Shown here in pieces: positions 34,281-42,166 of a stretch of 64,000 nt of DNA. The translations under genes and the position numbers were made by a program. How positions within the stretch are numbered: the stretch's first letter is position 1; every line of letters starts with the position of its first letter. The notes below the pieces were generated by a model. That model worked only from the letters and a program-made list of their open reading frames with translations. It was not told the DNA's origin and did not search any database. Source of the DNA: Flavivirga rizhaonensis (GTDB taxonomy: Bacteria > Bacteroidota > Bacteroidia > Flavobacteriales > Flavobacteriaceae); assembly GCF_004791695.1 (NCBI RefSeq), contig NZ_SRSO01000009.1, positions 1 through 64,000 of the forward strand, written 5' to 3'.

Positions 34281-36926
34281 CTAGTCCTCTTCCTTTTTAG
34301 GGTTACTTCTTAATTCCATAAACGCCTGGTTTTCTCCAACTAACTCTAACCTTAATGCTCTAACTTCTCTTTGTAATGCCTTCACGTCTGTAGGTAAATC
34401 ATCATTATCGTATTTTCGCTCCTCGATCATTACCATATCCTTATTACCAACTTTAGAATACTTCATATAATTATCATTATAATACAGCGGTATTCTTACT
34501 GGTTTTGATTCAAAAGTTATTTCGTCCGATTCTAAACCATTTACATAGGCTTTTACCTTAATAGTTCCTGGTTGAGTTGATGCTCTAATTAACGCCGTAG
34601 CAATCCCAAAAGATGATTTGGCTGGGTTACCAAAGTTCTTAATTCCCCCAATAACCTGAGCAGGTCCTTCAACCTCAAAGTAAACATATTCTTCGGACAA
34701 TACTTTCTTTACACCTCTCTTATCAACTATCGTTGCTCTAATAGGAACAAAATCAGAACCATCTGCTATTAAATCTAAGCCTTCGTCATCTATACTTAAT
34801 TTTAGTTTTTCTGAACGTTGGGCATATACCTTTACCTCTTCAATGACTTCTTTACCATTAACAAAACCTTTAGCTATCATTTTTGAAGGTAAACTTCTTT
34901 CTTCTTTAGTTCTATGTTTCAACTGTTTCAAATTAAAAATATCTTTAAAAACAAAGGGAGGGTGGGGCAAACCACTATATATAGAATCTTTAGAAGGTTT
35001 CATAGTACCATAATCTTTACCCATCCAAGTTAACTGTATTTCATCACAATTACTGTAAATAATTATGTCTTCAGAAGATAACTGAGTTAATTCATTAACG
35101 ATATAAAGCATTGGACCAGTATTAATTCCTTCAAGTTTATAGTTTGGGTCATACTGGCTTTGATACAAATAATAGGTGTAACGAGGCAACCTGGCAACGT
35201 TTAAATGTCCTCCCCAAAAAGGGTCTGGATGATACCCTCTTTGATGATCTATACCAGCCCACATAGCTCCTCCAATACGTATCTTATCAGTCTTAAATCT
35301 TGCTGACAATTCTTTAGCTTGCCGCAATGATTGATCTATCATGGCTTTTTCTCCCCACTCTCTCTTCACCCTAACTACTGAGTTTTGGGAATACCAATCA
35401 TCCACTTCATAACCATCTCCAAACTCACGGTTAAAAGAGTTTACTTTTTTATCATGACCATGATAGTACACATCTAACCCTCCTTTTTTAGCTTCTTCAT
35501 AATCTGTAACCGTAAACATTCCAGGAAATGGATATTCGGAATGCGCTGCTTTATGCATATTATTCATAACATGACCAGGTTGAGAGGGTGTTTCATTTAA
35601 TGCCGTTTCCCAAAGTAAGATTGATGGTCTGTTTCTATCTTTTCTAACTAAATTACGGGAGTCTTCGTACAGTCTGTCTTCAAATATTTTTTCTTTGAAA
35701 TTAAAAAAGTGCCAACCAGGATTAGCACTAGTGGTTATCATACCTAGCTCATCACAAGCGTCATAAAATGCATCATCTTGAGGATAATGTCCTACTCTTA
35801 TAATACCACTACCACCTTCCCTTAGCAGTTTAACGTCCCTATAATGTGACGAATTTGGTAAGGCATTCCCAACATATACATAATCTTGGTGACGATTAAC
35901 TCCAATTAATTTTTTTCCAATATATTTCTTATTAACAAACAAGCCGTCTGGCCCTTTCATTTCATACAAACGAATACCTATCCTTGTTCGCATTTGGTCA
36001 ACTACTTTTCCATTTACCAAAATATCCGTTCTTAGGTAATGTAAATAAGGATTATCGGGATACCATAAACGTACATCATCTACGGTAAATCGCTTTTTTA
36101 ATTGCCTACTTTTATTTGGCTGCAATTTAAAATTCTGTTCTACTGTTTTAAGAACCTTCTTATTTGCATCCTCTAAGCTAGATTTTACAGTAATAAATTG
36201 TGACCTATTCGTTTCATTAACTACTTCTGTTCTTACTTCTAATTTTGCTTTATTTTCATCTACATTTAAAGTCCCAACAAAAACACCTCCTCCTGCCACG
36301 GTATTACTTAATTCTGGTAATGTTACATGTATATTATTCGTTTTTATTAAAAAAACATCTCTATAAATACCTCCTAAATAGCTAAAGTCTAACCCTGATT
36401 GATTTTTACCTGGGGGATACAATGTACTATCACTATTGTCTGCCATTACAGCAATAACATTTTTATCTTCTTCATTCAAAACACCAGTAATATCTATAGC
36501 AAAAGGCAAATACCCACCATAATGCTCAGCTACTTGCTTACCGTTAACCCATACTCTTGCCTCTCCCATAACGGCTTCAAAATACAAAAACACTTTACCA
36601 TTTAAGTCTTCTTTTTCTACAGCAAATTCTTTCCTGTACCAAGCTTTTCCTTGATAATTTCTACCTCCACTAGCATTTTCAGGCAATATCTCTAATCCAT
36701 GTGGCAGATTTACTCCTACCCAATTTGAATCGTCAAAATCTTTAGTTTCAGCAGCTTCTACATCTCCTTTATAAAAGCGCCAACCTGGGTTAAAGTTAAA
36801 AACCTTTCTATTACTATTCTCCACTTCAAAAAAGCCAGCTGTAGAAAATGATTTCTGACAATGAACTTTATTTGCACCTAAGAGTAGTATTATAAAAATT
36901 AATTGAACTAATACAGGTTGCTTCAT
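34281..36926 (-). CDS. Glycoside hydrolase family 2 with C-terminal coiled-coil tail
   Basis: This is an 881-residue exported GH2 enzyme, probably beta-galactosidase-like. It has a signal peptide (ending VHCQ) and a jelly-roll domain (YQGKAWYRKEF, GYLPFAIDITG), followed by Ig-like and TIM-barrel domains. The candidate acid/base Glu is in WETALNETP and the nucleophile Glu in NREFGDGYE. A DUF4982-like and Ig-like region follows. The last 45 residues (TDVKALQREVRALRLELVGE) are charged heptads predicted to form a coiled coil, which is unusual for GH2. It is convergent with the regulator gene and has its own upstream region with the motif shared with that gene, so it may be controlled separately from susC. 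Confidence 0.9.
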   Translation of the reverse strand: MKQPVLVQLIFIILLLGANKVHCQKSFSTAGFFEVENSNRKVFNFNPGWRFYKGDVEAAETKDFDDSNWVGVNLPHGLEILPENASGGRNYQGKAWYRKEFAVEKEDLNGKVFLYFEAVMGEARVWVNGKQVAEHYGGYLPFAIDITGVLNEEDKNVIAVMADNSDSTLYPPGKNQSGLDFSYLGGIYRDVFLIKTNNIHVTLPELSNTVAGGGVFVGTLNVDENKAKLEVRTEVVNETNRSQFITVKSSLEDANKKVLKTVEQNFKLQPNKSRQLKKRFTVDDVRLWYPDNPYLHYLRTDILVNGKVVDQMRTRIGIRLYEMKGPDGLFVNKKYIGKKLIGVNRHQDYVYVGNALPNSSHYRDVKLLREGGSGIIRVGHYPQDDAFYDACDELGMITTSANPGWHFFNFKEKIFEDRLYEDSRNLVRKDRNRPSILLWETALNETPSQPGHVMNNMHKAAHSEYPFPGMFTVTDYEEAKKGGLDVYYHGHDKKVNSFNREFGDGYEVDDWYSQNSVVRVKREWGEKAMIDQSLRQAKELSARFKTDKIRIGGAMWAGIDHQRGYHPDPFWGGHLNVARLPRYTYYLYQSQYDPNYKLEGINTGPMLYIVNELTQLSSEDIIIYSNCDEIQLTWMGKDYGTMKPSKDSIYSGLPHPPFVFKDIFNLKQLKHRTKEERSLPSKMIAKGFVNGKEVIEEVKVYAQRSEKLKLSIDDEGLDLIADGSDFVPIRATIVDKRGVKKVLSEEYVYFEVEGPAQVIGGIKNFGNPAKSSFGIATALIRASTQPGTIKVKAYVNGLESDEITFESKPVRIPLYYNDNYMKYSKVGNKDMVMIEERKYDNDDLPTDVKALQREVRALRLELVGENQAFMELRSNPKKEED

Positions 36927-36999
36927 TTTTACGCCTATTTTGATTTTTAAATCTCAAATATGAATTAAACTCTGGTAAAAAACAACTTTCAAGTGCTAT

Positions 37000-37030
37000 A
37001 TACCGTATTTGTAACTGATAAGTAACGGTT
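37000..37030. promoter_or_regulatory. Motif upstream of the outer GH2 gene
   Basis: ATACCGTATTTGTAACTG followed by TAACGGTTA repeats the half-sites and the 11-mer GTATTTGTAAC of the regulator gene's upstream region. It lies 75-105 nt before the GH2 start. Confidence 0.45.
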
Positions 37031-37047
37031 AAAAAACACAAATTTCC

Positions 37048-37078
37048 TTATGTCACACATAAAACTTCTGTATATTTA
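37048..37078 (+). promoter_or_regulatory. tRNA-Leu promoter
   Basis: TTA (37048-37050), 20 nt, then TATATTTA (37071-37078) approximates TTG/TAnnTTTG with one mismatch in each element. The tRNA begins 12 nt later. Confidence 0.45.
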
Positions 37079-37089
37079 CGCGCTGAAAA

Positions 37090-37174
37090 GCGCACGTGGC
37101 GGAATTGGTAGACGCGCTGGCTTGAGGGGCCAGTATCCGTTTAGGATGTGGAAGTTCGAATCTTCTCGTGCGCA
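37090..37174 (+). tRNA. tRNA-Leu (anticodon GAG)
   Basis: This 85-nt class II tRNA has acceptor arms GCGCACG/CGTGCGC fully paired and anticodon stem CTGGC/GCCAG with loop TTGAGGG (anticodon GAG). The long variable arm (TATCCGTTTAGGATGT) is typical of Leu, the T loop is TTCGAAT, and the discriminator is A. CCA is not encoded. Confidence 0.97.
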
Positions 37175-37330
37175 CAATTAGTTTTAATAAATCCTAGGAC
37201 TATTATTTAGTTTCGCTCAATTTATTTTTCTGGAAATAAAAATTTCTTGAAAACACTAACCACAAAGCTAATCATAGCAATATTTCAGATAAAAAAACAA
37301 AAAGTCTTTTGGAATTTAATTTATTTAAAA

Positions 37331-37359
37331 TGTCACGTTTTTATCGCACTATTTGTCAT
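37331..37359 (+). promoter_or_regulatory. ECF41-type promoter of the sigma gene
   Basis: TGTCACG (37331-37337), 16 nt, then TGTCAT (37354-37359). The published ECF41 target is TGTCACA, 16 nt, CGTC. The same arrangement stands before azoR at 38221. Confidence 0.8.
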
Positions 37360-37386
37360 ACTCTATAGAACATTACAAATTTAACA

Positions 37387-38214
37387 TTGAAAAATTACCA
37401 GAATATACTATTCCCTTATGCTTATAATATTTTGGGCTCTGTTGAAGATGCTAAAGATGCTATACAGGATGTTTTAATCAAACATCTTTCAATTAACAAA
37501 GACCACATAGAAAATGATATTGGTTACTTAGTCAAATCGGTTATAAATCAATCTATCAATATAAAAAAGAGACGTAGCAAAATAACCAGTAACAGGTTAT
37601 GGCTACCTGAGCCATTATCTACCGAAACTGCAGACAATAATATTGACAGCGAGGAAATCATATCATATTCCATACTTGTTCTTTTAGAAAAATTAACAGC
37701 AAGCGAGCGTGCCGTTTTTATCTTAAAAGAAGCTTTTGATTATCCACATAAAGACATCGCAAAAACCATTGACATTACCATTGAAAACTCTCGAAAATTA
37801 TTAAGTAGGGGGAAAACTAAGTTAGCCAATTACCAAACAACAAACCTTAGTTATTCTGCTCCCTTGCCTTCTTACATGGAAAGTTACATTCAAACAATTA
37901 AAAATGGTGATATGAAACGTTTGGAGAAAATGCTTTCTGAAGACATTTCATTACATGCAGATGGTGGAGAAAACATTAAAGTTGTAAGAGAGTTAACAGT
38001 CGGAAAATCTGCCTCTTTAAAGTTATTATTTTATGTATATAAAACCTATCTGGAATTATTATCGATCAAGATCACGCAAATTAATCATCAACCGGCTTTA
38101 TTGTTTTATAATAAAGACATTTTAATTAATTGTCAGGTGTTTGATTTCGAAAATAATAAAATAAAAAGCATATTTTCTATCGTAGACCCCAATAAATTAA
38201 AACTACTTTTTTAA
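37387..38214 (+). CDS. ECF41-family RNA polymerase sigma factor
   Basis: This is an extracytoplasmic-function sigma factor with its own C-terminal regulatory domain in place of an anti-sigma protein. The 275 residues show region 2 (AYNILGSVEDAKDAIQDV) and the linker motif WLPEP at 72-76. Region 4 (LTASERAVFILKEAFDYPHKDIA) and a SnoaL-like domain from about 160 follow, with DGGEN at 192-196 (family DGGGK) and DPNKL near 267-271 (family NPDKL). These three motifs define ECF41. A TTG start is used because no ATG lies between the upstream in-frame stop at 37366 and this point. It is followed by azoR, which has the same promoter. Confidence 0.92.
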   Translation: MKNYQNILFPYAYNILGSVEDAKDAIQDVLIKHLSINKDHIENDIGYLVKSVINQSINIKKRRSKITSNRLWLPEPLSTETADNNIDSEEIISYSILVLLEKLTASERAVFILKEAFDYPHKDIAKTIDITIENSRKLLSRGKTKLANYQTTNLSYSAPLPSYMESYIQTIKNGDMKRLEKMLSEDISLHADGGENIKVVRELTVGKSASLKLLFYVYKTYLELLSIKITQINHQPALLFYNKDILINCQVFDFENNKIKSIFSIVDPNKLKLLF

Positions 38215-38220
38215 TAGACC

Positions 38221-38249
38221 TGTCACGTTTTCCTTATCTGTTTTGTCAT
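38221..38249 (+). promoter_or_regulatory. ECF41-type promoter of azoR
   Basis: TGTCACG (38221-38227), 16 nt, TGTCAT (38244-38249), the same elements and spacing as at the sigma gene, 27 nt before the azoR start. Confidence 0.8.
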
Positions 38250-38275
38250 TCTATTGAAATTAAAAAAATCAATAA

Positions 38276-38893
38276 ATGAAAACATTATTAAGAATAGATT
38301 GTAGCTCCAGAACTAAAGGGTCACACTCTAGAACATTAGCTGACTACTTTGAGGAAAATTGGAAGGCTGCTAATCCAAAAAGCACCATTATTTACAGAGA
38401 TTTAGCAAAACACGTGTTACCACACATTCAAAACAATACGATTGAAGGATTTTACACGCCTATTGAGCATATGTCTCCTCAAATTAAAGAGGCTACTGCT
38501 TTATCCGATGAATTAATAGATGAATTAAAATCTGTAGATGACATCCTAATTAGTAGTCCTTTATATAATCTAAATATTCCATCTAACCTCAAAGCGTATT
38601 TAGATCAAGTAGTAAGAATTGGACATACGTTTAATATTAATGAAAAAGGTTATTACGGTTTATTAGAAGGCAAACTAGCTTACCTAATAACTGTTAAAGG
38701 AGGTGTATATAAAGGTACTTTTATGGAACCGTATGATTTTCAAGAACCCTATTTAAAAGCCATCCTTGGACATATGGGTATAAAAATCCAGGAATTATTT
38801 TCACTTGAAGGATCAGCAGATCAGCAAACTTTAAAACAAAACAAGGTCATGGTAGAAAGCACAATTGATCAATCATTCAATGAACTCGTTTAA
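38276..38893 (+). CDS. azoR: FMN-dependent NADH:quinone oxidoreductase (azoreductase)
   Basis: This flavodoxin-fold enzyme reduces quinones and azo bonds with NADH, often as a defence against thiol or quinone stress. The 205-residue protein has the AzoR pattern LLRIDCSSRTKGSHSRTLAD for the FMN phosphate, SSPLYNLNIPSNLKAYLDQV for the flavin ring and VKGGVYKG. It is of normal length. Its promoter is of the ECF41 type, so it is probably the direct target of the sigma factor upstream. Oxidoreductases are the usual partners of ECF41. Its stop codon lies inside the left arm of an inverted-repeat element. Confidence 0.93.
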   Translation: MKTLLRIDCSSRTKGSHSRTLADYFEENWKAANPKSTIIYRDLAKHVLPHIQNNTIEGFYTPIEHMSPQIKEATALSDELIDELKSVDDILISSPLYNLNIPSNLKAYLDQVVRIGHTFNINEKGYYGLLEGKLAYLITVKGGVYKGTFMEPYDFQEPYLKAILGHMGIKIQELFSLEGSADQQTLKQNKVMVESTIDQSFNELV

Positions 38894-39042
38894 ACTTTTT
38901 CTATTTCCTAAAAAATGGCCGAAATTTACCCATATTTTGTTACTTTTCTTATGCGTAGCTCTGCTATGCCTTGCAAAAAGTGCCTCATCTGAATAAATTT
39001 CATCTCATTTTCGGTTAAAAACAAAAAGTTTAAACGAGTTCA
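38881..39042. mobile_element. 162-bp element with 20-bp terminal inverted repeats (MITE-like)
   Basis: Left arm GAACTCGTTTAAACTTTTT (38882-38900) and right arm AAAAAGTTTAAACGAGTTC (39023-39041) are perfectly complementary; one more T/A pair joins at the outer ends. The inside (about 120 bp) has no gene. A short CCGAAA/TTTCGG match inside each arm suggests a longer imperfect hairpin. The left arm overlaps the azoR stop codon. No transposase is nearby. It could be a miniature mobile element, a giant terminator hairpin or a structured RNA. Confidence 0.5.
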
Positions 39043-39058
39043 ATAAATAAAACAAAAT

Positions 39059-39574
39059 ATGATGATTGCAAAAGAAAATTATTTTGAAGATGAATTGGAG
39101 AATAAAGCATCTATAATTAAAGCTAATGAAGGAGAAAAGCTTGAATTAAATACCATTTCAATTACATTTAAAGTTACTAGTGAGATCTCTAACGATCAAT
39201 TAGGTATTTATGAGATTTCCCTCCCTCCTATGGCTATAGGTGCAAAACTACACTATCACAGGTATATGGACGAAACCTTTATAGTTAATGAAGGCATTTT
39301 AACCATTCAAGTTTCAGATAAAGAATATAATGCGGAGCCAGGAACCATTGTTTATGTCCCTCGATTTACTCCACATGGATTTAGAAATGATACGAATGAA
39401 ACTGTAAAATTGACATTGGTTTTCAACCCATCTCAAAAACGTGAAGGCTTTTTTAAAGGCTTATATGAAACATTAAATAGTGTTCCTATTGATCCAGAAA
39501 AATATTTAAAACTATATAATAAATATGATAGTTTTCCTGTAGACATTTCTAATATGATACCAATAAGAGAATAA
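39059..39574 (+). CDS. Cupin-domain protein
   Basis: The 171-residue protein has one cupin barrel (about residues 50-120). Motif 1 is LHYHRYMDETFIVNEG, with metal-binding His, His and Glu, and motif 2 is PGTIVYVPRFTPHGFRN with the last His. Cupins of this size include dioxygenases, isomerases and sensor proteins, and the substrate is unknown. It follows azoR but is set apart by the inverted-repeat element and has no ECF41 promoter of its own. It may still belong to the same stress set by read-through. Confidence 0.8.
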   Translation: MMIAKENYFEDELENKASIIKANEGEKLELNTISITFKVTSEISNDQLGIYEISLPPMAIGAKLHYHRYMDETFIVNEGILTIQVSDKEYNAEPGTIVYVPRFTPHGFRNDTNETVKLTLVFNPSQKREGFFKGLYETLNSVPIDPEKYLKLYNKYDSFPVDISNMIPIRE

Positions 39575-39577
39575 AAA

Positions 39578-39640
39578 AGGATATATTAGTAATAGTGACT
39601 TAAATTAAAACCTAAATCACTATTACTAATATATTTTTGA
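39578..39640 (+). terminator. Long terminator after the cupin gene
   Basis: ATATATTAGTAATAGTGA (39581-39598) pairs perfectly over 18 bp with TCACTATTACTAATATAT (39617-39634), followed by TTTTT. Confidence 0.85.
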
Positions 39641-39723
39641 TTTACTATCCTCAATAATTATCTATCTACCCCACAAATTTGATTAGTTTTTTAATTTTTT
39701 AGCACTTTGTAGATTAATTTATG

Positions 39724-39737
39724 TAATTTTGTTTAAC
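39724..39737 (+). promoter_or_regulatory. carH -7 element and candidate operator
   Basis: TAATTTTG (39724-39731) fits TAnnTTTG and runs into GTTTAAC (39731-39737). The 14-mer ATTTTGTTTAACTT here recurs before crtI at 40661. Confidence 0.5.
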
Positions 39738-39752
39738 TTAAATTAAAAATTA

Positions 39753-40652
39753 ATGAACAACATAAAGGTTAACTTTAGTATAAAAGACTTAGAAAACCTT
39801 ACAGGCATTAAAGCTCATACTATACGCATTTGGGAAAAACGTTATAACTTATTACGCCCAAATAGATCGGACACCAACATTAGAAATTATAGCTTAGCTA
39901 GTTTTCAAAAGCTATTAAATATATCATACTTAAATAATAACGGATTAAAAATTTCAAAAATTGCCAATCTAAAAGAAGAAGAAATCCCTATTAAGGTTAG
40001 GGAAATTGCATCTCGAGCTAGAGTTGAAGATCATGCTATCAATGCATTAAAAATGGCCATGATTAATTTTGATCAGGTACTATTTTATAGCACCTATAAT
40101 AATTTGCTAGAAACTAAATCTTTTAGTGAAATTTTCTATACTGTCTTTTTACCTCTCTTAAATGAAATAGGACTTCTGTGGCAAACCAATACCATTACGC
40201 CAGCTCACGAGCATTTTTTATCTATTCATATAAAACAAAAGATTCTCTTAAACACTGAGAGACTACAAATTTTGGAACCTAAACCTGTTTCTAAAACCTA
40301 TGTGTTATTTTTACCTGATAACGAAATTCATGATATTGGCCTTTTGTTTATCAATTATCAATTAAGAAGTAAAGGTTACCATACTATTTTTCTTGGAGAA
40401 AGCGTTCCTATGGAAAGTCTTACAGATTTGCTAGAATTTTTTGATGAAATTACCTTTATATCCTACTTTACAGTTCACCCTACAGAACAAGAGATTCCTG
40501 GTTACATTAATAAATTTAATGAGACACTATTAAACAAAGAAAATACAAAGCTTTTATTGCTAGGTAAAAAAGTGTCTGATTACAACCTTTCTGAACTTCC
40601 AGAGAAAATAAGTATATTTAATTCAATAGAAAATTTAGTTAAAGATTTATAA
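39753..40652 (+). CDS. carH: MerR-family B12-binding regulator (CarH/LitR type)
   Basis: This is a predicted light-sensing repressor of carotenoid genes that uses adenosylcobalamin. The 299-residue protein has a MerR helix-turn-helix (LTGIKAHTIRIWEKRY, about 16-31). Next is a four-helix B12-cap domain with the Wx9EH motif (W143, E153, H154), then a Rossmann B12 domain with ExHxxG (E191, H193, G196), where His193 would bind cobalt. The residue after W143 is Gln, where T. thermophilus CarH has the His that locks the light state. It precedes crtI in the same direction, and similar GTTTAAC sites stand at both promoters. Confidence 0.88.
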   Translation: MNNIKVNFSIKDLENLTGIKAHTIRIWEKRYNLLRPNRSDTNIRNYSLASFQKLLNISYLNNNGLKISKIANLKEEEIPIKVREIASRARVEDHAINALKMAMINFDQVLFYSTYNNLLETKSFSEIFYTVFLPLLNEIGLLWQTNTITPAHEHFLSIHIKQKILLNTERLQILEPKPVSKTYVLFLPDNEIHDIGLLFINYQLRSKGYHTIFLGESVPMESLTDLLEFFDEITFISYFTVHPTEQEIPGYINKFNETLLNKENTKLLLLGKKVSDYNLSELPEKISIFNSIENLVKDL

Positions 40653-40660
40653 AGGCTTTT

Positions 40661-40693
40661 ATTTTGTTTAACTTTTAACTATATTTGTTAAAC
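40661..40693 (+). promoter_or_regulatory. crtI promoter with candidate CarH operator
   Basis: TATATTTG (40680-40687) is the -7 element. GTTTAAC (40666-40672) and its inverse GTTAAAC (40687-40693) flank it, and ATTTTGTTTAACTT matches the carH upstream site. Transcription should start near 40692, just before the crtI ATG. Confidence 0.55.
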
Positions 40694-40696
40694 AAT

Positions 40697-42166
40697 ATGA
40701 AATCAACTGCAAATATAATAGGTTCTGGATTTTCGTCTTTAGCTGCTTCGTGCTACTTAGCAAAAGCCGGATATGATGTTACTATTTTTGAAAAGAACAA
40801 AACTATTGGAGGAAGAGCCAGACAGCTTATAAAAGATGGGTTTACTTTTGATATAGGACCAACGTGGTACTGGATGCCTGACGTTTTTGAACGTTTTTTT
40901 TTAGATTTTGACAAGTCCCCAGAAGACTATTATTCCTTAGAAAAATTAAACCCTGCCTATAGTGTATATTTTGGTAAAGATGATTTTATTACTATAGAAG
41001 ACACCTTAGAAAAAATAACTATTGCTTTTGAAAAAGAAGAGCCAGGAAGCTCAAAAAAACTTAAAAAGTTTATTAATCAAGCAAAAAGCAACTACGATAT
41101 AGCTATTAAAGATCTGGTTTATAATCCAGGTGTCTCTCCGTTAGAATTAGTAACCTTTACAACTCTTAAAAAGTTTGATCAATTTTTTAGCAATATAAAA
41201 AGAGATGTTAGAAAAGAATTTAAGAGTGAAAAACTTATTAAAATTCTTGAGTTTCCGGTTTTGTTTTTAGGTGCAAAACCAAGTGATACACCATCTTTTT
41301 ATAGTTTTATGAACTATGCAGATTTTGGACTGGGTACATTTCACCCTAAAAAAGGCATGTATGAAGTGATTCTAGCTATGGAAAAACTGGCTAAAGAATT
41401 AGGAGTCGCTATCAAAACCGATTCCCCAATAGAAAAAATTGTTGTAAAAAATGGAGAATACAAAGAACTTGTTTCAAATGGAAAAGCATATACGTCTAAC
41501 ATCGTTGTAAGTGGTGCTGATTATCACCACACCGAAACGCTTTTAGATAAGCCCTATAGGCAATATTCAGAAAACTATTGGAACAAAAGAACGTTTGCAC
41601 CTTCTTCCCTCTTATTTTATGTTGGATTTGATAAAAAACTAAAAAACGTCAATCATCATACACTCTTTTTTGATGTCGACTTTGATGTTCATGCAGAAGC
41701 TATTTATGATCATCCGAAGTGGCCAGAAAATCCATTATTTTATGCTAGTTTCCCAAGTAAAACAGATTTAAATTCCGCTCCAGAAGGAAAAGAGGCTGCT
41801 ATTTTTTTGATTCCATTAGCTCCAGGGTTAAATGACTCTCCAGAGTTAAGAGAAGTCTTTTTTGATAAAATTATAAACCGTTTTGAAAGTCTAACCTCTC
41901 AAAATGTAAAAAAACATATTATCTTTAAAGAGAGTTTTTGTATTAACGATTTTATTAATGATTACAATTCGTACAAAGGAAATGCATACGGAATGGCAAA
42001 TACGTTAACGCAAACGGCTTTTTTAAGACCAAAATTAAAAAGTAAAAAAGTGAAAAACTTGTTTTTTACTGGTCAATTAACTGTACCTGGTCCTGGAGTG
42101 CCTCCTTCATTAATATCAGGAAAATTAGTAGCAGATTTAGTAACAAAATACCATCACTCATTATGA
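40697..42166 (+). CDS. crtI: Phytoene desaturase
   Basis: CrtI inserts double bonds into phytoene to make lycopene, using FAD at the membrane. The 489-residue protein has the N-terminal dinucleotide site IIGSGFSSLAAS with FEKN, then GGRARQL, and the C-terminal TGQLTVPGPGVPPSLISGK that marks carotenoid desaturases. The ATG at 40697 is chosen over a TTG at 40685 because the latter lies within the promoter. Its last 4 nt overlap the crtB start, so the two are translationally coupled. It leads the crtI-crtB-crtZ-crtY operon. Confidence 0.96.
   Translation: MKSTANIIGSGFSSLAASCYLAKAGYDVTIFEKNKTIGGRARQLIKDGFTFDIGPTWYWMPDVFERFFLDFDKSPEDYYSLEKLNPAYSVYFGKDDFITIEDTLEKITIAFEKEEPGSSKKLKKFINQAKSNYDIAIKDLVYNPGVSPLELVTFTTLKKFDQFFSNIKRDVRKEFKSEKLIKILEFPVLFLGAKPSDTPSFYSFMNYADFGLGTFHPKKGMYEVILAMEKLAKELGVAIKTDSPIEKIVVKNGEYKELVSNGKAYTSNIVVSGADYHHTETLLDKPYRQYSENYWNKRTFAPSSLLFYVGFDKKLKNVNHHTLFFDVDFDVHAEAIYDHPKWPENPLFYASFPSKTDLNSAPEGKEAAIFLIPLAPGLNDSPELREVFFDKIINRFESLTSQNVKKHIIFKESFCINDFINDYNSYKGNAYGMANTLTQTAFLRPKLKSKKVKNLFFTGQLTVPGPGVPPSLISGKLVADLVTKYHHSL

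Noticed and set aside
37051..37080. TGTCACA before tRNA-Leu as another ECF41 promoter
   Set aside because: No TGTC or CGTC occurs 16 nt downstream; the match to the first box alone is chance.
17073..37174. Direct repeats of a tRNA 3' end bounding the PUL (att sites)
   Set aside because: The 3' ends of tRNA-Lys and tRNA-Leu differ, and I saw no second copy of either at the other end of the locus.
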